Source: CAYJPV01 sp964372095 (GTDB taxonomy: Bacteria > Acidobacteriota > Vicinamibacteria > Vicinamibacterales > JAKQTR01). From it: a DNA stretch of 64,000 nt. The stretch is from NCBI GenBank assembly GCA_964372095.1, contig CAYJPV010000023.1:29900-93899 (forward strand), given 5' to 3'. Position numbers and translations under genes: made by a program. Under the pieces are notes generated by a model. It saw only the letters and a program-made list of their open reading frames with translations. It had not been told where the DNA came from and searched no databases. Shown piece by piece: positions 30,149 to 38,965 of this stretch (positions are counted from its first letter, which is position 1; every line of letters begins with the position of its first letter).

Positions 30149-31477
30149 ATGTCTGTCTATCGCGCCGACGATCGCGAGTGCTACCGCTACGATTTCTGGC
30201 TGAACGGCCGCCGCCACACCGGATCTACCAACCAGGTCCGCAAGGACGACGCTGAGCTATGGGAGTCGCGGTACAAGCTGCGGCTCCGCCAGCAGGCCGG
30301 CGGCGTCGCGCCGGTGCGAGCCGACGACACACCGGCGTTCCGGGATTGGGCCGAAGTCTACTACCGCGAGGCCGCCAAGACGCTGGGCCGCCCCGACCGA
30401 GTCGAGCACCTCCTGCGGGTCGTGCTGCGGTTCTGGGGAAGAAAGCCCACACGTAACACGGGTCGCAACCGCGCGTACCCTGGTGAGCCCTACCACGACC
30501 TCCACCTGGCCGACCCCATCATCGACCCCTACTGGATCTTGCGGTTCGAAGACTGGATGGTGGCCAAGGACCTCTCCGGCCAGACTCGAAACCAATACCG
30601 ATCGACGCTCAGCCAGATGTTCGAACTCGCGATGCAGCCGGCATATCGGGTCCGGACCGGCGTGATGCTGAACCCGTTCAGGGGTATCCGACGCGACCGG
30701 GCGCGGAAGCGGATCACCACGGTCAGCGTGGAGGAACTGCGCGCCTGGATGGCCCACGCGAGCTACCACGTCCGCCTGGCCATGGCGATCGCCGCCCTGG
30801 CTCCAACGCTCCGGCTCGGCAACGTGCTGGCCCTCCGGTGGAAGAAACACGTCGATCCCGCGCTCACACGCATCATCGTCGAGGAACACAAGACGGCCGA
30901 CACGTCGGGCGAACCGATTGTCGTCTCGATCAGCGAGCAGCTGCGCGCCATCCTCGAGGATGCGCGTCGCCGGAACCGTGGAACTCACGTCGTCAGCTAC
31001 CGCGGCGAACCCCTGCGTGTCATCACCACCGGCGTCCGACTGGCCGCGAAGCGGGCAGGATTGAGGTATGGCCGCGAGGACGGCGTCACGTTCCACACGC
31101 TGCGGCATGCGATGGCCACGCTGTTCGCCCGGATCTCCGAGGTCGACGGTGGGCCCGTGTTGAGCGAGCCCCAGCGAATGCGCCTCATGGGCCACAGCCG
31201 GCTCGAGACCACGCAGCAGTACACGCACCTGGCCGCGGCCGAGCAACGGCCTCATATCGAACGTCTGTCGGCCGTCGTGCCCCTGGTGGACCTGGTCACG
31301 CACCCGCGGCGCCGAGCCACGACACGAGAGCCGATTCCGTTCGTCATCACGCCCACGACGGGCGGTGGGAGAAACGGCGGGACTCGATCTGACGACACGC
31401 GGAATCTCGAACAAAACCGCGTGGTTCCTGAGATGGTCCGGATCGCCCCGATTCGACGGAAGTCTTTGGGGCAATAG
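30149..31477 (+). CDS. Tyrosine recombinase (phage integrase)
   Basis: 442 residues from ATG 30149, with AAGAAAGGGA upstream. The catalytic set is R222 (APTLRLGNV), K248 (EEHKTAD), H316-x-x-R319 (HTLRH), H349 (GHSRLETT) and nucleophile Y358 (QQYTHLA). An N-terminal SAM-like core-binding domain covers about 60-180. The C-terminal 60 residues are a disordered extension. The gene ends 21 bases before the 3' part of a tRNA-Leu gene, the expected attachment site. Confidence 0.95.
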   Translation: MSVYRADDRECYRYDFWLNGRRHTGSTNQVRKDDAELWESRYKLRLRQQAGGVAPVRADDTPAFRDWAEVYYREAAKTLGRPDRVEHLLRVVLRFWGRKPTRNTGRNRAYPGEPYHDLHLADPIIDPYWILRFEDWMVAKDLSGQTRNQYRSTLSQMFELAMQPAYRVRTGVMLNPFRGIRRDRARKRITTVSVEELRAWMAHASYHVRLAMAIAALAPTLRLGNVLALRWKKHVDPALTRIIVEEHKTADTSGEPIVVSISEQLRAILEDARRRNRGTHVVSYRGEPLRVITTGVRLAAKRAGLRYGREDGVTFHTLRHAMATLFARISEVDGGPVLSEPQRMRLMGHSRLETTQQYTHLAAAEQRPHIERLSAVVPLVDLVTHPRRRATTREPIPFVITPTTGGGRNGGTRSDDTRNLEQNRVVPEMVRIAPIRRKSLGQ

Positions 31478-31498
31478 CGGTTAGGTGCGCCCGGGGCG

Positions 31499-31558
31499 CT
31501 GGCTTGAGGGGCTGGCGCTCGCAAGAGCGTGAAGGTTCGAATCCTTTCTTCCGCACCA
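31499..31558 (+). other. Attachment site: 3' portion of a tRNA-Leu(GAG) gene
   Basis: The sequence holds an anticodon arm with loop TTGAGGG (anticodon GAG), a long variable arm (CGCTC GCAA GAGCG), a T arm (GAAGG TTCGAAT CCTTT), the acceptor 3' strand CTTCCGC, discriminator A and encoded CCA (31556-31558). The 5' half is missing: upstream sequence does not give the expected GCGGAAG acceptor strand or a D arm. This is the duplicated 3' end of an integration target. The intact tRNA should lie beyond the left edge of the window. Confidence 0.82.
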
Positions 31559-31632
31559 GCCTTCGCCCATCCTCGGCTTGCTCATCCCTCGGATGCGCTT
31601 CGGCTGGGCAAGCCGAGTCACCAGCGAAGGCT
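31558..31632. repeat. Long imperfect hairpin next to the attachment site
   Basis: Outer arms AGCCTTCGC (31558-31566) and GCGAAGGCT (31624-31632) and inner arms CTCGGCTTGC (31572-31581) and GCAAGCCGAG (31608-31617) are each exact complements. It begins at the last base of the tRNA. It could help terminate tRNA transcription (no T tract) or be a dispersed host palindrome. Confidence 0.6.
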
Positions 31633-31715
31633 GTCCCGCCGTAGCCCCAGCTGCCCGCGCGGGCCCCAAGAGTGGCGGGGCTGGCGGACGCACCAGCCGC
31701 CGTCCTGCGCGGCAC

Positions 31716-31721
31716 TATAAT
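31716..31721 (+). promoter_or_regulatory. Consensus -10 box six bases before a GTG start
   Basis: TATAAT is perfect and ends exactly six bases before GTG 31728. Transcription starting at the usual distance would give an mRNA beginning at the start codon. No ribosome-binding site and no good -35 box are visible. Confidence 0.55.
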
Positions 31722-31727
31722 GCCGGC

Positions 31728-32957
31728 GTGACGAACGGCCCTACGTTCACATTCGGTCCCGAAGACGCGGAACTCGTGCGGGAGTGCCGGAAACGCGCAC
31801 TCGCCCTGCTGCGGGCGAACCTGGGTCCGGCCGGCCTTCTGGCGGCTACGCCCAGCCCGCAGACTCGAGAACGGCGCTACGACGCGGTGTTTGCCCGCGA
31901 TGCGGCGGTGTGCGCGCTGGCCATGCTGCGTTCTGGAGCCCCTGACCTCATTGAGGGGGTGCGCACGGGTCTCCGGTCGCTCGCCGCCCACCAGGCTGCC
32001 AACGGGCAGGTGCCCAAGTTCTTTCATCCGGAGCGGCCCGGTGCCGACTTCTGGTACATCGGGTGCATCGACTCCACCCTGTGGTGGCTGATCGCGCTGG
32101 ACGAGTTCGACCGCTGCCAGCCCGATTGCCGCCTGAAGGACGAGCTGCAGGAGCACATCCGGCGGGCCGTCGTCTGGCTGCAATGCCAGGAGCATCCGCA
32201 ACTGTGCCTGCTGACCCAGAACGAAGCCAGCGACTGGGCCGACATCATGCCGCGCTCCGGCTTCGTGCTCTACTCGAATACCCTCTGGCACCACGTCAAG
32301 CAGCGCTACGCGCTGCCAGGCTGCCAGGAGACGGCGCATCACTTCAACCACCTCTTCTTTCCCTTCACCGACGATCTTCCCGAGTACCGGCGCCTGCGTC
32401 TGCTGGGACAATACGTGCGCAACCTGGCCAGGCACCGGGACCTCTACCTCAGCTTCGTGAACTTCTCGTTCTGGGGGGAAGAGGGCGACGTGCTCGGCAA
32501 TCTGCTGGCCGTGCTGCTCGGCCTGGCCGATGAGGTCCGCGCGCGGAGCATCGTTGGGACCCTGACCACGGCAGGCATCGACGCGGTGTGGCCGGTGCGG
32601 GCGGTCTGCAGGCCTTTTGCGCCGGGCTCGCCGTTCTGGCGGACCTACATGGAACGGCATCGCCAGAACCTCGCGTGGCAGTATCACAATGGCGGGTGCT
32701 GGCCGTTCATCGGCGGGTTCTGGGTCATGACCCTGGCCGCCCTCGGCGAACACGAGCGCGCCAGCGCTGCGCTGGTGCAACTGGCCCGCGCCAACGCCGT
32801 AGACGGCTGGGCCTTTCCCGAGTGGTTCCACGGCCAGACGGGCGAGGCTCGCGGCATGCGCGGCCAGTCGTGGAGCGCGGCCATGTTGCTGCTCGCGCTG
32901 GACGGGCTCGGCGAGCGGGTCTTCCCCGCTCCTCACCCGATCACGTCTCAGCCGTAG
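31728..32957 (+). CDS. GH100-like glycosidase (neutral invertase/amylo-1,6-glucosidase type)
   Basis: 409 residues from GTG 31728. The (alpha/alpha)6-type pattern is clear: RRYDAVFARDAAVCALAMLR, PGADFWYIGCIDSTLWWLIA, QNEASDWADIMPRSGFVLYS, RQNLAWQYHNGGCWPFIGGF and WAFPEWFHGQTGEARGMRGQ. The acidic residues in ARDAAV, SDWADI and PEWFHG are likely catalytic. It has no signal peptide, so it acts in the cytoplasm, probably on sucrose or a related disaccharide. This is the first host gene beyond the prophage. Substrate is inferred. Confidence 0.75.
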   Translation: MTNGPTFTFGPEDAELVRECRKRALALLRANLGPAGLLAATPSPQTRERRYDAVFARDAAVCALAMLRSGAPDLIEGVRTGLRSLAAHQAANGQVPKFFHPERPGADFWYIGCIDSTLWWLIALDEFDRCQPDCRLKDELQEHIRRAVVWLQCQEHPQLCLLTQNEASDWADIMPRSGFVLYSNTLWHHVKQRYALPGCQETAHHFNHLFFPFTDDLPEYRRLRLLGQYVRNLARHRDLYLSFVNFSFWGEEGDVLGNLLAVLLGLADEVRARSIVGTLTTAGIDAVWPVRAVCRPFAPGSPFWRTYMERHRQNLAWQYHNGGCWPFIGGFWVMTLAALGEHERASAALVQLARANAVDGWAFPEWFHGQTGEARGMRGQSWSAAMLLLALDGLGERVFPAPHPITSQP

Positions 32958-33081
32958 GCTTGCTCGGAGTGGCCCTGCTGCCCACGAAATTCTCTGTGCA
33001 ATCCAGCGCTGTACGCGCGGTGCGCCGTAGTCTAATGGTCTGCCGCCCGGCGGAGCCCGGCGGCGGAAGGAGACGACGGCC

Positions 33082-33504
33082 GTGCCTTATACGCTCGAGC
33101 TCATCCACGGTGGAACCGGGATCCTCTGTTGCGGACAGGGGCTGACAACAGCCAGGGAGATCATGGACGCCACGGCGGCCGCCGCCACGTGGGAGCCGCT
33201 CACAGCCCGCGTCACCCACGTGATCGTTGACCTGTCGGCGGTCACGACGCTCCAGGTCTCGACCGTCGAGCTCAGGTGGATTATCGACGCAGATCGGCGC
33301 CTGGCCGTCGCCATCCCGCGCCTGCGCATCGCGGTCGTGGCGCCGAAGGATGTGGTGTTCGGCATTGCCCGCATGTATGAAGCGTACGGTCCGGCCCCGG
33401 GATGGGACGTGAACGTCTTTCGAACCGCCGAGGAGGCCGCCGCGTGGCTCTACTCGGTGCTGCCGGACGCGAGGGATACACAGGATTCCGCAACCGGGAC
33501 GTGA
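33082..33504 (+). CDS. STAS/SpoIIAA-like domain protein (paralog 1)
   Basis: 140 residues from GTG 33082 with AAGGAG upstream. Sequence MPYTLELIHGGTGILCCGQG, then ARVTHVIVDLSAVTTLQVST and a C-terminal IARMYEAYGPAPGWDVNVFR with EEAAAWL. This resembles SpoIIAA-like proteins (lipid-binding or STAS-type fold) that end in a helix with a WEV-x-VFR-x-x-EEA-x-x-WL pattern. Cytoplasmic; partner unknown. Confidence 0.6.
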   Translation: MPYTLELIHGGTGILCCGQGLTTAREIMDATAAAATWEPLTARVTHVIVDLSAVTTLQVSTVELRWIIDADRRLAVAIPRLRIAVVAPKDVVFGIARMYEAYGPAPGWDVNVFRTAEEAAAWLYSVLPDARDTQDSATGT

Positions 33505-33563
33505 CGCGTGTTTTCCTGATGCAGACATCACGTGTGAGGTCGGCTACACTCCATGCCACGTAT

Positions 33564-33959
33564 ATGCCGTACTCGCTGACACTCTCCGCTGACGGGACCA
33601 GGCTGATGGGGGTCGGGGCCGGGGTCGTCACCGCCCAGGAGTTGCTCGACGCAACCCGCGGCGCGCTGGACCTGGTGCCACGTCCGGAACTGGTGACGCA
33701 CGCGACACTCGATCTGATGAACGTGGAGTCCTTGACCATCTCACGCCACGACGTGGCTCAGATCGCCGAGGCCGACCTGGCACTCGCCGCGAGCATCCCG
33801 GTCATGGCGATGGCCATCGCCGCCCCCACCGATCTCATCTACGGGCAGTGCCGGATGTACGCCCAGAACGTCCTGGCCCCGCGGTGGACGATCCGCGTGT
33901 GCCGGTCGCCAGACGAGGCGGCGGCCTGGCTGGCGACGCAGGTCACGCGCCGGTCATGA
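33564..33959 (+). CDS. STAS/SpoIIAA-like domain protein (paralog 2)
   Basis: 131 residues from ATG 33564. It is clearly related to the preceding gene (MPYSLTLSADG, TAQELLDATR, VTHATLDLMNVESLT, GQCRMYAQNVLAPRWTIRVC, DEAAAWL) but diverged, indicating an old tandem duplication. No ribosome site is seen; a TACACT hexamer lies 13 bases upstream of the ATG. Its 3' end overlaps the convergent SDR gene by 17 bases. Confidence 0.6.
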   Translation: MPYSLTLSADGTRLMGVGAGVVTAQELLDATRGALDLVPRPELVTHATLDLMNVESLTISRHDVAQIAEADLALAASIPVMAMAIAAPTDLIYGQCRMYAQNVLAPRWTIRVCRSPDEAAAWLATQVTRRS

Positions 33960-34707
33960 TGCCGCCGTCGATCGTGAGCGCCGTGCCCGTCACCCAGCCC
34001 GAGTCGGCGGAGGCCAGGAACAATGCGGCGCGGGCGATGTCGTCGGGCTGACCGAGGCGCTTCAGCACGGTGCGTTGTGCGACGTCGGCGACGGCTTTCG
34101 CGGGATCGGGAAACGCCACCGCCGAATCCCAGATGAGCGGCGTGTCCACCGGGCCCGGGCAGATCAGGTTGATACGGATGTCGGGCCCGTAGTCGATCGC
34201 CACCTGGCGGACGAGGCCGACCAGGGCCCCCTTGGACGCGCAGTACGCCGCGTGGTTGGGGAACCCCTTGAACGCGGCAATCGACCCCACCACCACCACG
34301 GACCCGCCGCCCCGCGCCCGCAGCGCAGGCAGCACCGGCCGCAGCAGGTAGAACACCGCATCGAGGTTGACCGCGAGCGTCTGCCGCCACGTGTCGATCG
34401 GCACGCCGGTCACCGACCCCAGGCCGAGCATGCCGGCACAGCTCACGACCGTGTCGACACCGCCGAACGAGCGGGTGCAGGCGTCAACGAGGGCGTCGTT
34501 CGTCTCGGGCAGACTCACATCGCCAGCCACGAACTCCGCACGCCCGCCGCCGGCCCGGATCTCGTCCACGAGCGCGCCTCCCCGCTCCGCGTCGCGCCCG
34601 CTCGCGAGCACCGACGCGCCTTCGCTCGCAAACAGGAGGGCTGTGGCGCGGCCCATCCCGCTGGTGGATCCCGTCACGATCGCAGCCTTGTTTTCCAGAC
34701 GTCGCAC
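33943..34707 (-). CDS. Short-chain dehydrogenase/reductase
   Basis: 254 residues, classical SDR: nucleotide loop TGSTSGMG (12-19), CAGMLG, catalytic Ser in VVGSIAAF, and YCASK with catalytic Tyr and Lys, then PGPVDTPLIW. The C terminus SADSGWVTGTALTIDGGIMT is typical of 3-oxoacyl-ACP reductase-like SDRs. NAD(P)-dependent; substrate unknown. It starts on the same strand as, and 33 bases after, the sugar isomerase-like gene. Confidence 0.9.
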   Translation of the reverse strand: MRRLENKAAIVTGSTSGMGRATALLFASEGASVLASGRDAERGGALVDEIRAGGGRAEFVAGDVSLPETNDALVDACTRSFGGVDTVVSCAGMLGLGSVTGVPIDTWRQTLAVNLDAVFYLLRPVLPALRARGGGSVVVVGSIAAFKGFPNHAAYCASKGALVGLVRQVAIDYGPDIRINLICPGPVDTPLIWDSAVAFPDPAKAVADVAQRTVLKRLGQPDDIARAALFLASADSGWVTGTALTIDGGIMTGA

Positions 34708-34739
34708 GAGACGCTCCCGTCGCTGATCGTAGCCCTGCT

Positions 34740-35636
34740 CTACAGTTGCGCCATCACCTTTTCCAGGAACTCGCGATTGGCACGGGCGTTGTCGGCCGTG
34801 GCTTCCGGCGTCTCGCCCTGCTTGACGCCTTCCACCATGATCGGCCCCTGGAACCCGGCGGCCTTCAGCACCCGGAACACGCCCGCGAAGTCCACCTTGC
34901 CGGTGCCGAACTGAATCATGACGTCGCCTTTCGGCTGTCCGCAGTCTTTCGCGCAGAAGCCGGTGACGTACTGGACGATCGGCTTGAGTTCTTCGACGGG
35001 ATCCTTGCCGGTGTAATAGATGATGTTGCCGGCGTCGTACCAGATCTTGAAGTTGGGGTGGCCGACCTTCTTGATGCCCGCAATGATCTCCTCGGCGGCC
35101 CCGCTGCTGCCGCCGTGGGGCTTCATGGCCAGCTGGATCCCCTTCTCCTGGGCGTGCGCCGCCGCGGCCGCCATGGCCTTGAAATAATGCTCGTAGTGCT
35201 CCGGCTTGTCGGTGCCGAAGGTCAGTACGGTCTTGAGGCCGAGGTACGCGGCGTTGTTGATCTGCGTGCGCAGGCTGAGGATGGTCTCTTCGATCGGAAT
35301 GTCGTGGCGCGAGCTGAGCGCCCCCATATTAGCCACGACGCCGCTGGCCACGAGCTTGCTCTTGAGGTCCCACAGATACTCGGCCGCCGCATCCGGGCTG
35401 ATGAACGGGTCCATCCGGGTCCGCGTGAGCAACCCCGTCACCCCGTAGCCGGCGGCCTTCACGCTCTTCAGGGTATCGTCGAACGGCCATCTCGACCAGG
35501 GCCGGTTGAAGCACCCGACCGTCCAGAGCGGTTTGGCTGGCGCGACGGCCGACCACACCGGCGACTGCGCGGCCGCCACGGCGCCCGCAATGAGCAACGC
35601 GCTGTCACTGAAAAACTCGCGACGATTCCGTTTCAT
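34740..35636 (-). CDS. Tat-exported sugar phosphate isomerase/epimerase-like protein
   Basis: 298 residues from ATG 35636. The N terminus has a Tat-type signal (RNRREFFSDSALLIAGAVAA). The rest is a xylose-isomerase-like TIM barrel with metal-binding type residues: MKPHGGSSGAAEE, NFKIWYDAGNIIYYTGKDP, GPIMVEGVKQGETPEA. Such exported AP2-type TIM barrels act with Gfo/Idh and DUF1080 proteins on sugars in Acidobacteriota and Bacteroidota; that is family knowledge. An upstream in-frame ATG (35747) is less likely given the signal. Confidence 0.8.
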   Translation of the reverse strand: MKRNRREFFSDSALLIAGAVAAAQSPVWSAVAPAKPLWTVGCFNRPWSRWPFDDTLKSVKAAGYGVTGLLTRTRMDPFISPDAAAEYLWDLKSKLVASGVVANMGALSSRHDIPIEETILSLRTQINNAAYLGLKTVLTFGTDKPEHYEHYFKAMAAAAAHAQEKGIQLAMKPHGGSSGAAEEIIAGIKKVGHPNFKIWYDAGNIIYYTGKDPVEELKPIVQYVTGFCAKDCGQPKGDVMIQFGTGKVDFAGVFRVLKAAGFQGPIMVEGVKQGETPEATADNARANREFLEKVMAQL

Positions 35637-35851
35637 GACCACTCCTCCGCTCAATCGGCCGCGCCACCGTGCGCCGAACGGCACTGAGTCTACCTCAAAC
35701 AGGGGACCGGACCGCTCCCCACGCCCGGTCCACGAGGCTGTGCACAACGGAACAGACCGGCCGTTCCGTCCCCGGGTACGATGCTCTACGTGGCCACTCG
35801 TTCATCCCTGTGCAGCCGCCACGGGTTCACAGGATCTTAATCCAGAGGTCC

Positions 35852-37885
35852 ATGGCCATCCTGCCAGCCGCCCGCACGCCCGCTGCCCCGTCCGGCTCAC
35901 GTCCCGTGGGCACGGGCACGCCGAAACCGGCCCCGGCGCGCTGGCGGCCGCCATCCTGGTGGGTGCTGCTGGTCGTGCTCCTGGCGGTGAACTACGCGGT
36001 CACGCGGCTCTTCTTCACCCCGCCCGCTGCGGTAACCGTGTCCTACACGTTCTTCAAGGCCCAGGTCGATGCCGGCAACGTGTCCAGCGTCAGCAGCATC
36101 GGCGACACGATCCAGGGCAAGTTCAAGCAACCGGTCACCTATCCCGCGCCCCGCTCGGTCGAGCCCGCATCAGGCCGGCCGACCGCGCCTCCGGAGACCC
36201 TGCCGGCGCCAGCCACGCTGACGCAATTCAAGACGCAGCGGCCGGCCTTCGCCGATCAGGGCCTCGAGAAACGCCTGGACGACCAGGGTGTGTCCATCGA
36301 AGCCGCCCCCGAGAGCGTGTCATCGGCGTTCACGCTGCTGGTCAGCTTCGGCCCCACGCTCCTCCTGGTAGCCGCATTCGTCTGGATCAGCCGCCGGACG
36401 GCGGCCGCGGCCGGCGGCGGGCTGTTCGGTCTGGGCCGCAGCCGCGCCAAGCGTTACAACGAGACGCAACCCACCGTCACGTTCGATGACGTCGCCGGCA
36501 TCGACGAAGCCGAGAACGAACTGATCGAGATCGTCGATTTCCTGAAGGACCCGGGGAAGTACCAGCGCCTCGGCGGCACGGTGCCGAAAGGCGTGCTGCT
36601 GATCGGCGCGCCGGGCACCGGAAAAACCCTGCTGGCCCGCGCGATCGCCGGGCAGGCGGGCGTCCCGTTCTTCAGCCTCAGCGCGTCGGAGTTCATCGAG
36701 ATGATCGTGGGCGTGGGCGCATCCCGGGTCCGCGATCTCTTCAAGCTGGCTCGCGAAGCCGCCCCCGCCATCGTCTTCATCGATGAACTGGACGCGATTG
36801 GCCGCACGCGCGGCTCCGGCGCACCCCTCGGCGGGCACGACGAACGCGAACAGACGCTCAACCAGCTCCTCACGGAGATGGACGGCTTCGACTCGCGCGA
36901 GGGGGTCATCGTCCTGGCGGCCACCAACCGCGCCGACGTGCTCGACCAGGCCCTGTTGCGGCCGGGCCGCTTCGACCGCCGCGTGGTCGTCCAGCGCCCG
37001 GATCGCGCCGGCCGCGCCGCCATTCTGAAGGTGCACACCAAGAACGTCCCGCTGGGACCCGACGTGTCGCTCGACCGCCTGGCCGCCGAAACACCAGGAC
37101 TGGTTGGCGCGGAGCTGCGCAACCTGGTGAACGAGGCGGCGCTCCTGGCGGCTCGCAAAGACGTGGACGTGGTGGGCGCCGACGACTTCTCGGAGGCGCT
37201 GCAGAAGATCACGCTCGGCCCGGCGCGCAACATCCTGCTGAATCCCGCCGACCGGGAACGCACGGCCTACCACGAGGCGGGACACGCGCTGCTCGCGCTG
37301 CTGATCCCCGGCAGCGACCCGGTGCACCGGGTCTCCATCGTGCCGCGCGGCATGGCGCTGGGGGCCACCTACCAGCTCCCGGTGGACGACCGGACCAGCT
37401 ATGCCGAAGATTACCTTCAGGCACGGATCACCGTCGCGCTGGGGGGCCGCGCCGCCGAGAAGCTCATCTACGGCATGACCACGACCGGCGCCGAGAACGA
37501 CCTGCGGCAGGTCACGGAGATCGCCCGGCACATGGTGCTCCGCTGGGGCATGAGCAACCTCGGTCCCATCAGCTTTGTTGCGCCGGAAGACGAAGGACTG
37601 CCGCCCGCGTTCCAGCACCAGCCCTACAGCGACGCGACGTCGCAGCTCATCGACGCTGAGGTCCGGCGCATCGTCGAAGAAAGCCACCAGGAGGCCGATC
37701 GGATGCTGGCAGTGCACCGCGACAAGCTCGAAGCGCTCGCCCGGGCGTTGCTGAACGCCGAGTCGCTCACGGCGCAGGAGATCCATGCCGCGACCGGTAT
37801 CCCACAGGAACCGCAGGCTCAACCGGTTGCGGACCTCCACGGCGATCCCCCGCCGGCCGCCGCCACGCCGGACCCTGCCGGGTGA
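35852..37885 (+). CDS. ftsH: ATP-dependent zinc metalloprotease FtsH
   Basis: 677 residues from ATG 35852 with AGAGG upstream. Two membrane helices (about 34-54 and 160-180) flank a periplasmic domain. The AAA module has Walker A GAPGTGKT (252-259), Walker B IVFIDELDAIG and the SRH NRADVLDQALLRPGRFDRR. The protease motif is HEAGH (474-478), with the third ligand in the TTGAENDLRQVT region. It degrades misfolded and regulatory membrane proteins. The N-terminal extension and proline-rich C-terminal tail are longer than usual. Confidence 0.95.
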   Translation: MAILPAARTPAAPSGSRPVGTGTPKPAPARWRPPSWWVLLVVLLAVNYAVTRLFFTPPAAVTVSYTFFKAQVDAGNVSSVSSIGDTIQGKFKQPVTYPAPRSVEPASGRPTAPPETLPAPATLTQFKTQRPAFADQGLEKRLDDQGVSIEAAPESVSSAFTLLVSFGPTLLLVAAFVWISRRTAAAAGGGLFGLGRSRAKRYNETQPTVTFDDVAGIDEAENELIEIVDFLKDPGKYQRLGGTVPKGVLLIGAPGTGKTLLARAIAGQAGVPFFSLSASEFIEMIVGVGASRVRDLFKLAREAAPAIVFIDELDAIGRTRGSGAPLGGHDEREQTLNQLLTEMDGFDSREGVIVLAATNRADVLDQALLRPGRFDRRVVVQRPDRAGRAAILKVHTKNVPLGPDVSLDRLAAETPGLVGAELRNLVNEAALLAARKDVDVVGADDFSEALQKITLGPARNILLNPADRERTAYHEAGHALLALLIPGSDPVHRVSIVPRGMALGATYQLPVDDRTSYAEDYLQARITVALGGRAAEKLIYGMTTTGAENDLRQVTEIARHMVLRWGMSNLGPISFVAPEDEGLPPAFQHQPYSDATSQLIDAEVRRIVEESHQEADRMLAVHRDKLEALARALLNAESLTAQEIHAATGIPQEPQAQPVADLHGDPPPAAATPDPAG

Positions 37886-37898
37886 GGCGGGGGGCCGG

Positions 37899-38694
37899 TC
37901 AGCGTGAAGCCGAACCGAGGGAGGTTACCACCAGATCCTCCGGTTTGAGCGCGTCGTCCAGGATCTCCGTATACACTCCGTCACTGATGCCGAGGCGCAC
38001 CGACACCTTCTCGATCTCCGTGCCGGCCAGGCGCCACACGGTGGCCATCTGCGTCGGCGCGCCGACGCGCGGGACCGGGCCCGCCTCCCCACTGATGCCC
38101 AGGGCTGCGAGCTGGGCCGCGGTAGGCCTGAATCGCAGTCGTGTGAGAGACGTTGAGGCGCGCATGATTGAGGCTGGCGCGCGCCTGCGCCACCTGGGCG
38201 ACGGCCGACTTGACCTGCGCCTCGGCGGTTCGCACGTCCATCGTCGCCGTCTCGCGAGCCGCGGCAGAGATCAACTGCTTGTCCGACAGGAAGGTGGCCC
38301 GGCTCTCCTGGGCACGGGCATCGTCCACCGCCACGCGCGTCCGCTCGGCATCGGCCTGGGCCTTCACCAGTCCGGCACTCGCCTGCACGACCTGCGTCTG
38401 CAGCAACGACGGATCGAGCTTCGCCAGCACCTGTCCGGCGCGGACGATGTCGTTGAAGTCGGCGAAGAGCGCCTGCACCGTGCCGGACACCTGCGTGCCG
38501 ACCTGCACCGTGGTGAGGGCCTCCACCGTGCCAGAGGCGGCCACCGTCTGCATGATGTCGCCGCGCGTGACCGCCGCCGTGCTGACAACAGGCGAAGCGG
38601 CGTCGATGGTCATGTAGCTGTAGACCATGACGCCGACCGCCGCCAGCACCGCCAGCGGCAGGACGATCCGGACGCCGAGTTGTGTGCGCGACAT
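37899..38694 (-). pseudogene. MacA/HlyD-type efflux adaptor with internal deletion and frameshift
   Basis: The N-terminal frame (from ATG 38694, GGAGGAG upstream) gives a membrane anchor, TVQVGTQVSGTVQALFADFN, the coiled-coil hairpin and LNHARLNVSHTT, then runs into nonsense. The C-terminal piece in another frame (LRFRPTAAQLAALG, LAGTEIEKVSVRLGISDGVY, ILDDALKPEDLVVTSLG) is the normal end of a MacA-like adaptor. The beta-barrel part between them (normally about 150 residues) is absent at roughly 38108-38135. No partner MacB gene follows. It is either a true pseudogene or an assembly deletion. Confidence 0.75.
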
Positions 38695-38965
38695 GGTGGT
38701 TCTCCTCCCCGGCGAGGTTGCCGGGGCCGTCGATGGAAGGCGGCTTATCCACACCATACCGGGCCAGGGCGGCCCGGGCTGTTCACTACCGCACAGACCC
38801 GGGGCGCCGCGCGCGGTTTGGCGGTATGATCCCCGTCATACACATCCCAGACCGGTTCGGGCACGATCAGGCGGTTGTCACGCCCCCGCCGTGGCGCATC
38901 CCCCCACGCGCCTGCACACGCCCCTTCGCTTCCACCTGTGTCTTCGCTGGAAGGAGAGTCCCGGT

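Noticed and set aside
31473..31558. Complete functional tRNA-Leu gene
   Set aside because: The 5' acceptor strand (expected GCGGAAG) and the D arm are missing; only the part from the anticodon stem to CCA is present.
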